Source: Spirosoma panaciterrae DSM 21099 (GTDB lineage Bacteria > Bacteroidota > Bacteroidia > Cytophagales > Spirosomataceae). From it: 64,000 nucleotides of DNA. The notes beneath the pieces were generated by a model. That model was given only the letters and a program-made list of their open reading frames with translations. It was not told the origin of the DNA and did not search any database. The position numbers were made by a program, and so were the translations under genes. Below, piece after piece: positions 33,671 through 42,571 of the stretch. How positions within the stretch are numbered: the stretch's first letter is position 1; each line of letters starts with the position of its first letter. Location: positions 1 to 64,000 of the forward strand of contig NZ_KB893243.1 of assembly GCF_000374025.1 (NCBI RefSeq). Reading direction: 5' to 3'.

Positions 33671-34369
33671 ATGAAAACGCTTCTTAGCTCACTACTTATA
33701 GCGCATATTGCCACGGGCTCTATTGCCTTACTGGTTGGTCTGATTCCCATGTTCTCCCAAAAAGGGAGCCGTCTGCATAACCGTGCCGGACTCGTCTATG
33801 TCTACTGTATGATAACCGTTGCCATTACGGCATTGCTCCTATGTGGCTTACAACCTTTTAAAATGATGCGCCTGTTTCTGACCGGCATTGCTGTATTCAG
33901 TTTTTACCTGAGCATGACGGGCTGGCGGGCTACCAAGCAGAAGAAGTCGGGCCCATCTTCGTTCGATAAAGGGCTTACCTTCGTCACGCTGGCAGTTAGT
34001 TTGGCTATGATCGGCTTTGGTGGGTATCTATTGATAACCTACGGGGCTTCGTTTTTCCCCATCCTATTTTCGTTCTTCGGGATACTGACCCTGGTATTCG
34101 CTGGGCGTGATCTACAGTTTATGGCAAGACCTGTTGAAAAAATGCATTGGTTTTTTCAGCATTTTACCCGTATGGGTGGTTCATACATCGCTACATTCAC
34201 GGCAGCATTGGTTGTGAATATGGGACGCATGCTGTCATCTGACTCGCCCGAATGGCTATTTACCGCTGGTTGGATAGCGCCTACGCTCGTAGGAAGTATG
34301 TTGATCGGGTATACAGTACGGTATTATAAACTAAAATTCAGTGCTACTAAGCACATGGTTGGTGCCTAG
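33671..34369 (+). CDS. DUF2306-like membrane protein
   Basis: A 232-residue integral membrane protein with about six to seven hydrophobic helices. The first has IAHIATGSIALLVGLIPMF, and the sequence KGSRLHNRAGLVYVY right after matches the H-x-x-x-G pattern of DUF2306 proteins; a histidine-rich ARPVEKMHWFFQHFTRMGG stretch precedes the last helices. The family has no known function, and the histidines suggest a heme or metal. Single gene, ends at a long hairpin shared with the convergent repeat lipoprotein. Confidence 0.7.
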   Translation: MKTLLSSLLIAHIATGSIALLVGLIPMFSQKGSRLHNRAGLVYVYCMITVAITALLLCGLQPFKMMRLFLTGIAVFSFYLSMTGWRATKQKKSGPSSFDKGLTFVTLAVSLAMIGFGGYLLITYGASFFPILFSFFGILTLVFAGRDLQFMARPVEKMHWFFQHFTRMGGSYIATFTAALVVNMGRMLSSDSPEWLFTAGWIAPTLVGSMLIGYTVRYYKLKFSATKHMVGA

Positions 34370-34638
34370 CTGGCTATAAATCGATTGATTGCCCTTCTAT
34401 TTCTTCTGGTACTTTTCGCTCATCGGAGTCTGGAGCATTGTTGTCGCCGGAACCTCTTCAGGCCGATCTGGAGCCAGTGCGAATATCCTGGAAACCCGGC
34501 ATTCCGGTTGTGTTTACTACCGATCGGTGATAGCCTGCGTTAGCGATTCGAGCGTATTATTCGCCAAATTCAATGGCTGAATTAGTCAGGAAACGTATGA
34601 TTGGCTTTTTCAAGCAGAATGAACATAACTAGTACTTA
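34370..34638. other. Intergenic region without a supported gene
   Basis: About 270 bases hold only a 63-codon frame (34389-34580) that starts MPFYFFWYFSL and lacks any family resemblance. A different frame ends in a protein-like stretch (LEPVRISWKPGIPVVF) before a stop at about 34530, but no start codon belongs to it. This may be gene debris; nothing firmer can be said. Confidence 0.4.
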
Positions 34639-34701
34639 GGTATATGATTTAAGCAGGGCTGATGGCTTTGAAAAGCAGCAGCCCTGCTTAAATCATATAC
34701 C
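34639..34701. terminator. Long perfect hairpin at convergent gene ends
   Basis: Perfect 23-bp arms 34639-34661 and 34679-34701 with a 17-nt loop. It ends two bases before the stop codon of the minus-strand gene at 34703. Confidence 0.75.
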
Positions 34702-34702
34702 C

Positions 34703-35761
34703 TTACTTGACGGGTAGAGACAGCGTACAGGTCTGCCCACCAAAATTGAGCGCAAAAGTGGCTGTGCCAGTTCCTGAGGGTGTTCCAGTGATGTTAAAGA
34801 CTATCGTTCCATCGCCTTTGGCCAGATTGCCTGATACCAAGGTCGCAGTCAGACCTGTCACACCGCTTGATGCGATGGCCGTGCCCGCCGTATACGATCC
34901 GCCATTACCACCTATATAAGGCACTGTAGCGGTCGCGGTATAGGCTGTACCGCTAACGGCAGAAGCAGAAAATACGGCTGATGCGCAGGTAAGTCCAGAA
35001 ATCGCTGGTGTTACGGTAGTCGAACCAGGCGAAGTGACGGGGAGAGCCAGTGTGCAGGTCTGCCCACCAAAATTGATCGCGAAATTGGCCGTGCCAGCCG
35101 CTGAGGGTGTTCCAGTGATGTTGTAGACTATACTTCCATCACCTTTGGCCAGATTACCTGCTAGTAAGGTCGCAGTCAGACCTGTCACGCCACTTGACGC
35201 GATGGCACTACCCGCGGCATACGATCCGCCATTGCCACCTGTATAAGGCACCGTAGCGGTCGCGGTGTAAGAAGTACCGCTAACAGCCGTAGCAGAAAAC
35301 GTGGCTGATCCACAGGTAAAGCCAGAAATGGCTGGTGATACGGTAGTCGAACCGGGTGAGGTGACGGGTAAAGATAGGGTACATGTCTGCCCGCCAAAAT
35401 TGAGCGCGAAATTGGCCGTTCCTGTTCCTGATGGGGTTCCAGTGATGTTATAGACTATACTCCCATCACCATTGGCCAGATTACCTGGTATTAATGTCGC
35501 ATTCAGGCCTGTCACACCACTTGATGCGATGGCACTACCTGTGGCATAGGAGGCCCCATTGCCACCCCTGTAGGGAACCGTAGCGGTCGCGGTATAAGAA
35601 GTACCGCTGACAGCCGTAGCAGAAAATGTGGCTGATCCGCAGGTAAAGGCAGAAATTGACGCCGAAGAGGGCGTTAAGTCATTTTCTGTTTTTTTGCAGG
35701 AGATCACCGTCACGAGCCCTAACATGAGAGCTATCAAAATTGATAAATACGAGGTTCTCAT
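34703..35761 (-). CDS. Lipoprotein built of three near-identical 109-residue repeats
   Basis: A 352-residue protein with lipobox VISC (about Cys22) then three tandem units. Each unit starts with ISxxTCxSAxFSAxAVSG, continues through TATATVPYxGGNG and SSGVTGLxATLxxGNLA, and ends in NFGGQTCTLxLPV; two Cys per unit could form a disulfide. Ser, Thr, Gly and Ala dominate, as in beta-sandwich surface stalks. The repeats are joined by a TSPGSTTVxPA linker and the last lacks it. Probably a cell-surface protein; function unknown. Nearly identical DNA repeats suggest variable copy number. Confidence 0.75.
   Translation of the reverse strand: MRTSYLSILIALMLGLVTVISCKKTENDLTPSSASISAFTCGSATFSATAVSGTSYTATATVPYRGGNGASYATGSAIASSGVTGLNATLIPGNLANGDGSIVYNITGTPSGTGTANFALNFGGQTCTLSLPVTSPGSTTVSPAISGFTCGSATFSATAVSGTSYTATATVPYTGGNGGSYAAGSAIASSGVTGLTATLLAGNLAKGDGSIVYNITGTPSAAGTANFAINFGGQTCTLALPVTSPGSTTVTPAISGLTCASAVFSASAVSGTAYTATATVPYIGGNGGSYTAGTAIASSGVTGLTATLVSGNLAKGDGTIVFNITGTPSGTGTATFALNFGGQTCTLSLPVK
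34709..35663. repeat. Three tandem 327-bp repeats
   Basis: The same bases recur at a period of exactly 327 bp (for example at 34742, 35069 and 35396), that is 109 codons, with few differences between copies. The last copy lacks the linker. They lie wholly inside the lipoprotein gene. Confidence 0.9.
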
Positions 35762-36055
35762 TTTTAAAATCCAGTAATATGATTAGTTGTTAGTACGATG
35801 ATGTAAACTCCATCTCGGCAAAAGTGTTAGATACCTTATTCGCCACTCAGGTACTTTTAGAGCATAGGTAAGTAGACCGCATAGCCAATAACGACTAAAT
35901 AAATAGCCCGGTAACCCGGCTTGTTTAACAGGCCAGTTACACACGTTAGGCGTAGGTAATCAAGTGTTTCGATTCCTGTATGGCCTACAAATGGCTTTGA
36001 GAACGTCGGTTAGCCGGACTGAGAAACAGGTGTGTTATACCTACACCATATAGCC

Positions 36056-36406
36056 CCAAAGAAATTATCATACGGTAAGTTGACGGTATTGGCCAATGAC
36101 AGAAATGCCGCACCGAATACACGAACGGCCGATTATCGGCGCGAACAGAACCGTGCTACGTTTATTGGCGAAGAAAGCGGAGGAAGCCGATTGGTAAGTG
36201 CGGGTATGCAGGTAGCTTTCTTCCGGCTAACGTTGTGGCTAAAGGGGCCTGCGTTTCAGGGAGTTCACACGACTAAAATGCCGAACAACCGACCTGGTGT
36301 TCAGCCCTGTGTTGTTGTGAACGAGTGGCCGTTGAACAGCGATCGGGCCTGGAAAAAGCACTGGAGTGACCTTGGCAAACCGAGAGTCTCGTTGCGGCAA
36401 GTTTAA
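36056..36406 (+). pseudogene. Remnant of an S41 (tail-specific-like) peptidase C-terminus
   Basis: An open frame of about 115 codons keeps S41 protease landmarks: YGKLTVLANDRNAAP (where the nucleophile Ser region would be), then QNRATFIGEESGG, SAGMQVAF, and GVQPCVVV (family GVxPDVxV). The catalytic Ser position is not preserved and the protein lacks its PDZ and N-terminal parts, which do not appear upstream. The remainder reads poorly (GAFQ-like and RAWKKHW tail). This looks like a decayed gene with a frame not yet broken by stops. Confidence 0.6.
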
Positions 36407-36410
36407 TGGT

Positions 36411-37103
36411 TTACTGAGTCATCAGCTTTTTGGCAACGGGTAATGCCTGCTCAGCCCATTGTTTCATTTGCTTGCCTGAATAATGCAGGCCATCCGAAGC
36501 AAATTGCGTTACGTCGCCAGCCGCCGAACGGGTCAGGGGCGTAATATCGACGAAAGCGACATGAGCTTTCTGGCATTCTTCTTTACCGATTGTATTGAAC
36601 AGATCAATCTCCTGGGCAATTTTAGCTTTATCGCGTCCTGTTGCAAACGGGGAAGCGCCCCAGTCGGGAATGGAGAGCACAAATACATGCGAGGCTTTTC
36701 CACCCGCAAAATGGATAGCAGTTTGAAGCAGCGTTCGAAATTCTGTTCGATACCGATCTGCCGATTGCCCCCGATACTGGTTATTGACACCGATCAACAG
36801 TGAAACCAGGCTGTACGTTTTCTGATTACCACTGGCCTTAATAGCGTCCTGGAGTTCGGCAGTGGTCCAACCGGTTCGGGCAATAATAGCTGGGTTGTCT
36901 ATGCTGATACCCTCTTTGCGAAGCAGCCCAGCGAGTTGAACGCTCCAGCGGTCGGCTTCGCCAACGCTTTCGCCAATGGTATACGAATCGCCAAGCGACA
37001 AAAAGGAGTAGTTGGCTACGTGGTCTGTCATCTGAGAAACGTCCGCTACATCGTGGGGCCAGATCAGTAGGAGAGGGGCAAAGAAAACCAATAGTTTGTG
37101 CAT
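36411..37103 (-). CDS. SGNH/GDSL-type hydrolase
   Basis: A 230-residue secreted esterase-like protein; the ATG at 37103 gives a signal peptide, and an ATG at 37139 is an alternative that overlaps the preceding gene by no bases. Block I SLGDSYTIGES holds the nucleophile Ser, block III LIGVNNQYRG the Asn, and block V ASDGLHYSGKQM the Asp-x-x-His pair. This is the SGNH layout of lysophospholipase/acetyl esterases such as TesA-like enzymes. It follows the SDR gene on the minus strand, 36 bases apart, probably one transcript. Substrate unknown. Confidence 0.85.
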   Translation of the reverse strand: MHKLLVFFAPLLLIWPHDVADVSQMTDHVANYSFLSLGDSYTIGESVGEADRWSVQLAGLLRKEGISIDNPAIIARTGWTTAELQDAIKASGNQKTYSLVSLLIGVNNQYRGQSADRYRTEFRTLLQTAIHFAGGKASHVFVLSIPDWGASPFATGRDKAKIAQEIDLFNTIGKEECQKAHVAFVDITPLTRSAAGDVTQFASDGLHYSGKQMKQWAEQALPVAKKLMTQ

Positions 37104-37139
37104 CGTGATACAGGTATTTTCGCCCCTTGTTCCAGCCAA

Positions 37140-37823
37140 TCAGGACTTGTTATACAGTTTGATTATCGTTTCGCGTGTCATCTGGCCCGTATCGCTAAGC
37201 AGGAAGCCAATCGTTTCGGCAATGTTTCGGGCCGGTATCCACGTACTGGTATCAGCATCAGGCATCGCTTCCCGATTGGTGGGCGTATCGATGGTGCTTG
37301 GTACAAGTACGGATGCGGTGATGCTTTTGGATTTCCCTTCGGCATTAATTAGATCAGCCAGTTGAAAAACCAACGATTTGCTGAGCGCGTAGGCGACCAC
37401 ATTTTTTCCGTCGGTAGGGCGAAGCGCCGGACGGGCCCCGATCAAGATGAACTGTCCTCCGCCCTGGGCCTCGAATCGACTCATCAGCGGTTTAACCAAA
37501 TTGAACGCCGACAGAAAATTGATGTCAAACATCTTTTGTATAAGCCTGCTATCGGTTTCCTGAAAGCTACCCATGGCAAAACCACCCACCAGTAAAACAG
37601 CCGCCTGGATGTCAGTGGATTGGTGCGCGGATAAGTAGTCAGCAACGCTTTTTTCATCGATTGCGTTTACCACGCTGGTGCTCACGTTCGCTAAGTCTCT
37701 GAACGCATCCAGATGGCGGTCTGAGCCTACTGTTGCCAGAATGTTGTACCCCTGTTCATGCAAATAAGCCACCACATCCTGTCCTAAGCCGCCCGATGCG
37801 CCCGTAATCAATATTGTTTTCAT
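37140..37823 (-). CDS. Short-chain dehydrogenase/reductase
   Basis: A 227-residue Rossmann enzyme. The cofactor motif is TGASGGLGQDV at the N-terminus; the NNAG position reads VLLVGGFAMGS, and the catalytic Tyr and Lys are in VAYALSKSLVFQ. The substrate Ser is not obvious (FILIGARPALRP), so activity may be unusual. It is a small monomer-type SDR with a short C-terminus. It is the first gene of a minus-strand pair with the SGNH hydrolase. Confidence 0.82.
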   Translation of the reverse strand: MKTILITGASGGLGQDVVAYLHEQGYNILATVGSDRHLDAFRDLANVSTSVVNAIDEKSVADYLSAHQSTDIQAAVLLVGGFAMGSFQETDSRLIQKMFDINFLSAFNLVKPLMSRFEAQGGGQFILIGARPALRPTDGKNVVAYALSKSLVFQLADLINAEGKSKSITASVLVPSTIDTPTNREAMPDADTSTWIPARNIAETIGFLLSDTGQMTRETIIKLYNKS

Positions 37824-37880
37824 AGTAGTAATGAATTTGCCTACTCAACAGAATGATGCAAAATAGGGTTTTAAACCATT

Positions 37881-37910
37881 AGGGCATCGAGTTTCACAAC
37901 CCGATGCCCT
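37881..37910. terminator. Hairpin between prfB and the SDR gene
   Basis: 9-bp arms 37881-37889 and 37902-37910. It lies downstream of the prfB stop (37965), both on the minus strand, so it is a likely prfB terminator. Confidence 0.55.
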
Positions 37911-37964
37911 TACAAGCAATAAAATAAAGAAAATCAGTTAAATCTTAAGAATCCCAGTTTCGGT

Positions 37965-39045
37965 TCAGACTTCCTGCTCCAGCAAAAACGCCTTAATAAA
38001 CGGGTCTAAATCGCCGTCGAGTACCGCGTCGGTATTGGACGTTTGGTAGCCCGTGCGGTGATCTTTCACCCGGCGGTCGTCAAGAACATACGAACGGATT
38101 TGCGAACCCCACTCAATTTTCTGCTTACCAGCTTCCACTTCCGCACGAGCGGCATTACGTTTCTGAACTTCGATTTCGTACAGCTTCGATTTCAACAGAC
38201 GCATCGCTACTTCTTTGTTCTGCAACTGACTGCGTTCCTGCTGACATTCGATAATCAGTCCCGAAGGTCGGTGCCGTAATCGAACCGCCGTTTCTACCTT
38301 ATTGACGTTCTGGCCACCAGCACCACCAGACCGGAAGGTATCCCAGTCAATATCGGCCGGGTTAACGTCAATCTGGATGGTATCGTCGACCAGTGGGTAC
38401 GCGAAAACGGAAGCGAACGAAGTGTGCCGACGTGCGTTGGAATCGAAAGGCGACACCCGTACGAGCCGGTGAACCCCATTTTCGGATTTTAGAAACCCAT
38501 ACGCCAGCGGTCCATCCACCTCAATTGTAGCCGACTTGATACCGGCGGTATCACCCTCCTGATAATCGACCTGTTTCAGGCTGTAGCCGTGTTTTTCGGC
38601 CCAGCGCATGTACATGCGATAGAGCATATCGGCCCAGTCCTGGCTTTCGGTGCCACCCGCTCCGGCATTGATTTCGAGTACGGCACTGAGCTGGTCTTCC
38701 TCGTTGCCGAGCATTTTTTTGAGTTCGAGATCTTCCAGGGTCGCTTTTACCTTTTTGCCCTCCTCGTCAACCTCCTCTTCGGTTACTTCACCCGCTTCAT
38801 AAAATTCGAAAAGGGTTTCGAGATCACCGAATTGGCCGTTCAGGTTTTCGTAGCCCGTAATCCAGCCTTTCAGGGCGCGGACCTGTTTCATTACGCCCTC
38901 AGCGCGGGCGGCATCATTCCAGAATTCGGGCTGGAAGGTTTGCTGTTCGAGTTCAGCTAATTGTTCTTTCTTGGAATCGTAGTCAAAGATACCCCCTCAG
39001 AGCCTCTACTCTGGCTCTCAAGTCGGTCAACTGGTCAGTTGTCAT
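37965..39045 (-). CDS. prfB: Peptide chain release factor 2, with programmed +1 frameshift
   Basis: RF2 recognises UGA and UAA stops. The gene starts at ATG 39045; after 20 codons (MTTDQLTDLRARVEALRGYL) an in-frame TGA at 38985-38983 must be bypassed by a +1 shift, giving 359 residues encoded by 39045-38986 and 38984-37965. The slippery site AGGGGGTATCTTTGAC (38982-38997) equals the E. coli autoregulatory element. The SPF anticodon tripeptide is in VSPFDSN and the catalytic GGQ in GGAGGQNVNK. A low RF2 level favours frameshifting, so it controls its own amount. Length is close to the E. coli 365. Confidence 0.95.
38982..38997 (-). promoter_or_regulatory. RF2 programmed +1 frameshift site
   Basis: Read on the minus strand: AGGGGG, then TAT CTT TGA C. 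The Leu-tRNA on CTT slips to TTT over the UGA. The AGGGGG acts as an internal Shine-Dalgarno sequence in E. coli. Confidence 0.95.
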
Positions 39046-39261
39046 GAACTTGTCGTAAACGTTTAAAAATAAGTATAACACAACGTATAGAGAGAATCTC
39101 TTGATTCTCAGTATAGGAGTGGTATAAAACTTGTACCTGCAAAGATAGAACAAAAGCAGGATGATCAGGGTTTCGGGTCGGGTTCAGAAGAATTGCCAGC
39201 GATTATCTGGTTTATTCCTGCTCGCTAATTGATTACCTGCCCCGTACTTGATCTGTGAACT

Positions 39262-40974
39262 ATGAACAAACGATTACTGATTTTAACGTTCCTGATAGTT
39301 AGTGTTCTTGATGCTGTAGGTCAGGAAAGAGCAGATTCTGGAGCAACCTGTGGCTTCGGTCAGCTCCTGCAACTGCGTCGTCGGCAAGACCCACAATTTG
39401 ACCAGCGATTCCGTCAGGCCGAAAAGATATTGCAGCAGCAGATCAACCGGTCGAAGGGGGCACGTATGGGGCAGGAAACAGTATACACCTTGCCTATTGT
39501 GGTTCATGTGATTCATAATGGAGAAGCAGTTGGCACGACCAACAACCCATCGGATGCGTCGATACAGGCCATGATTGCGCAACTGAACACGAGCTGGCGA
39601 AAAAATGGCCTGCAATATGGGGGAGCGGATATAGGTATTCAGTTTCAGCTAGCTGTTCGCTCACCACAATGCAGTGCAACAACGGGTATCAATCGGGTGA
39701 ATGGCAGCGGTGTTGCCAATTATACAACCGGAGGCATTGCGATAGATACTTACACCGGAAGTGCCGACGAATCCGCTATTAAAAATCTTAGTCGCTGGCC
39801 TAATACCGATTATATCAACATCTGGGTTGTCAATAAAATTGATGGCAATAGCAATATTGCAGGGTTTGCCTGGTTTCCACAATATAACTCGGCACTTACC
39901 GACGGAATTGTTGTAGTGGCCAGTACAGTTACTGGAACCAATAAAACGCTGGTGCATGAAATGGGGCATGTTTTTAACCTATTCCATACCTTTCACGACG
40001 GTGGGGACGAAACGACCTGCCCTTCTTCAACCTCCTGTGCTACTACCGGCGATAACGTTTGTGACACAGAGCCTATGCTAAATGTGCCCTGTAGCACCAC
40101 TTTAAATACCTGTACAGGAGCCGTTTTTCAAACTGCCGACGCTAGCCTGAATTATACCGTCAAAAACAACTACATGAGCTATACCAACTGCCAGTGGATG
40201 TTTACACAAGGGCAGAAAGATCGTATTCGGGCGGCTCTCTTCGCCTTTCGGCCCGGACTCATTACGTCCAGTGCTTTATTGGCTCCTGAAGCAAGCCCGG
40301 CTAGTGTATGCTCCGTTTCGGCAGCCAATGGTCTTTCGCCCTACTTTGGTGTAAGTCGTTTTACACTCAATACGCTGGATGTATACTCCAATTCATCCCA
40401 AGCGGATGGTAGTTTTTATGTTGACCGAACCTGTAACCAGCGAACTACACTTACTGCAGGCCAATCTTATTCGTTACTTATTCAGGGGGCGTTCGATAAT
40501 TATCATTACCTGAAGGCATATCTGGATTATAATGCCGATGGCGATTTTAACGATGCTGGAGAAACGTTATTGACAACAGTAGGTGGAAGTGTTACTGCCA
40601 CCGTGACAGTTCCGGTCAATAGCTCTGTTGTGTTAAACACTGCTCTTCGCCTACGCATCGTTGCCGATAGCCCACAGGGGGTAGCGCCCACCGCCTGCTC
40701 CTTATCAGGAGATGCCACGTATGGTAGTGGACAGGTCGAAGATTATACGGTAGTTATTGTGCCGCGATCCGTTTTTTCCATCGCTTCGGGCAATTGGACA
40801 ACGCCCGGTACCTGGTCCTGTACCTGTGTGCCAGGAGCCACGGATTTGGTTTCGATTCAGGCTTTGCACACCGTTTCAATCAGTAGTGGGAGCAAACAAG
40901 CTTTATCGCTAACCCTGCTCGGTAAATTACAATATTCCCCTGGTAGTCAGTTACAACTTATGAGAAGTCCGTAG
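39262..40974 (+). CDS. Secreted M43-type metalloprotease with GEVED domain
   Basis: A 570-residue protein: signal peptide ending about residue 20 (AVGQ), then an M43 pregnancy-associated-plasma-protein A-like catalytic domain. The zinc motif is HEMGHVFNLFHTF (about residues 233-245), with the Met-turn in YMSYTNCQWMFT. Residues about 370-495 form a GEVED domain (LKAYLDYNADGDFNDAGE, QVEDYTVVIVP) that may bind surface glycans. The last 65 residues resemble a G8/Pentraxin-like beta region (GNWTTPGTWSC) and end abruptly without a recognisable type IX sorting domain. Probably secreted and Ca-dependent. Confidence 0.85.
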   Translation: MNKRLLILTFLIVSVLDAVGQERADSGATCGFGQLLQLRRRQDPQFDQRFRQAEKILQQQINRSKGARMGQETVYTLPIVVHVIHNGEAVGTTNNPSDASIQAMIAQLNTSWRKNGLQYGGADIGIQFQLAVRSPQCSATTGINRVNGSGVANYTTGGIAIDTYTGSADESAIKNLSRWPNTDYINIWVVNKIDGNSNIAGFAWFPQYNSALTDGIVVVASTVTGTNKTLVHEMGHVFNLFHTFHDGGDETTCPSSTSCATTGDNVCDTEPMLNVPCSTTLNTCTGAVFQTADASLNYTVKNNYMSYTNCQWMFTQGQKDRIRAALFAFRPGLITSSALLAPEASPASVCSVSAANGLSPYFGVSRFTLNTLDVYSNSSQADGSFYVDRTCNQRTTLTAGQSYSLLIQGAFDNYHYLKAYLDYNADGDFNDAGETLLTTVGGSVTATVTVPVNSSVVLNTALRLRIVADSPQGVAPTACSLSGDATYGSGQVEDYTVVIVPRSVFSIASGNWTTPGTWSCTCVPGATDLVSIQALHTVSISSGSKQALSLTLLGKLQYSPGSQLQLMRSP

Positions 40975-41015
40975 ACCAACAGGAATCGTGTGACTCCCGT
41001 ATCAACTTTTCGCCC

Positions 41016-41023
41016 TACCTTTG
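41016..41023 (+). promoter_or_regulatory. Bacteroidota -7 promoter motif (TAnnTTTG)
   Basis: TACCTTTG, 55 bases upstream of the lipoamide dehydrogenase start; no clear -33 element. Confidence 0.35.
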
Positions 41024-41078
41024 CGTTTGCTTGATAAGAGCATTTCATTAATCATTCTACATTATTCATTCATAGATA

Positions 41079-42479
41079 ATGGCTTCACAGTACGATGTAA
41101 TCGTTGTGGGTAGCGGGCCGGGCGGCTATGTAGCTGCCATTCGCGCGTCGCAGTTGGGATTAAAAACCGCCGTCATCGAGCGCGAAAGCTTAGGTGGTAT
41201 TTGTTTGAACTGGGGGTGTATCCCTACCAAGGCCCTGCTGAAATCGGCGCAGGTTTTTGAATATATCAAGCACTCTGCCGATTATGGCATCACGATCTCG
41301 GGTGAGTCGAAACCCGATTTTGGGGCCGTTATCAAGCGGAGCCGGGGCGTAGCCGAAAGCATGAGCAAAGGCGTACAGTTCCTGATGAAGAAGAATAAAA
41401 TCGATGTGATTTACGGCAACGGAAAAGTAAAACCCGGCAAAAAAATCGACGTAACGGCTGCCGATGGGAAAGTAACTGAGTACGAAGCCAAACACATCAT
41501 CATTGCCACAGGTGGGCGTGCCCGCCAATTGCCAAGTGTCCCCATCGATGGTACCAAAGTGATTGAATACCGCAAAGCCATGTCGCTGGAAAAACGGCCC
41601 GATTCGTTACTGGTGATTGGTTCAGGTGCCATTGGCGTTGAGTTTGCCTATGTGTATGCCAGCATGGGTACAAAGGTGACCATCATTGAGTTTCTGCCAA
41701 ATGTGGTGCCCGTTGAAGACGAAGACATTTCGAAAGAGCTGGCCAAGCAGTATAAGAAACTGGGCATCGATATCTATACGAAGTCGGAAGTAACCAAAGT
41801 CGATACCAGTGGCAATGGTTGCAAAGTATTCGTGAAAACTCCCGACGGCGAAAAAACCTTCGACGTTGATATGGTCCTGTCGGCGGCAGGTGTAGTGGCC
41901 AACATCGAGAACATCGGCCTGGAAGAAACCGGGATTTCGGTCGATCGTGGCAAAATCGTAACGGACGATTATTACCGGACCAACGTAGATGGCTTTTATG
42001 CAATTGGCGACTGTACCAAAGGGCAGGCACTGGCACACGTAGCCTCGGCCGAAGCGATCATTTGTGTAGAAAAGATTGCTGGTTTGCCGCACGTTGAGCC
42101 GCTCAATTACAACAACATTCCGGGCTGTACCTATTGCACACCCGAAATTGCCTCAGTGGGTTATACCGAAAAAGCGGCCCGCGAAGCAGGCTATGAACTG
42201 AAAGTGGGTAAGTTCCCGTTCTCGGCGTCGGGTAAAGCCAAAGCCGCAGGCACACCTGAGGGCTTTGTGAAAGTGATTTTTGATGCCAAGTATGGCGAAT
42301 TCCTGGGCGCTCACTTCATTGGCAACAACGTAACCGAAATGATTGCAGAAGTGGTAGCAGCCCGTAAACTGGAAACTACCGGCGAAGAAATCCTAAAAGC
42401 TGTTCACCCGCACCCAACCATGTCGGAAGCGATTAAAGACGCTACCGAAGCGGCTTACGGCGAAGCGATTCACCTGTAA
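41079..42479 (+). CDS. lpdA: Dihydrolipoyl dehydrogenase
   Basis: A 466-residue FAD enzyme that reoxidises lipoyl groups of pyruvate, 2-oxoglutarate or branched-chain dehydrogenase complexes. The FAD motif VVGSGPGGYVAAIRA and redox disulfide GGICLNWGC (Cys42, Cys47) lie at the N-terminus, the NAD motif VIGSGAIGVEFA near residue 185 and the FAD-closing AIGDCTKGQALAHVA near 310. The C-terminal catalytic HPHPTMSE (His-x3-Glu) is at about 445. No other dehydrogenase-complex genes are adjacent. Confidence 0.95.
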   Translation: MASQYDVIVVGSGPGGYVAAIRASQLGLKTAVIERESLGGICLNWGCIPTKALLKSAQVFEYIKHSADYGITISGESKPDFGAVIKRSRGVAESMSKGVQFLMKKNKIDVIYGNGKVKPGKKIDVTAADGKVTEYEAKHIIIATGGRARQLPSVPIDGTKVIEYRKAMSLEKRPDSLLVIGSGAIGVEFAYVYASMGTKVTIIEFLPNVVPVEDEDISKELAKQYKKLGIDIYTKSEVTKVDTSGNGCKVFVKTPDGEKTFDVDMVLSAAGVVANIENIGLEETGISVDRGKIVTDDYYRTNVDGFYAIGDCTKGQALAHVASAEAIICVEKIAGLPHVEPLNYNNIPGCTYCTPEIASVGYTEKAAREAGYELKVGKFPFSASGKAKAAGTPEGFVKVIFDAKYGEFLGAHFIGNNVTEMIAEVVAARKLETTGEEILKAVHPHPTMSEAIKDATEAAYGEAIHL

Positions 42480-42522
42480 TGCGGACATCCTGTCTGCTGG
42501 AATAACAGCGAAGTATACGAAG

Positions 42523-42556
42523 GGGCCAGCCTAATGAAATCTCGTCAGGCTGGCCC
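42523..42556. terminator. Hairpin at convergent gene ends
   Basis: 10-bp arms 42523-42532 and 42547-42556 with a 14-nt loop, between genes ending at 42479 and 42572. Confidence 0.7.
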
Positions 42557-42571
42557 TTCCCTATAACTAGC

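Noticed and set aside
34389..34580. 63-codon frame between the DUF2306-like gene and the repeat lipoprotein
   Set aside because: No family resemblance, no start signal and no conserved neighbour; treated as unannotated spacer.
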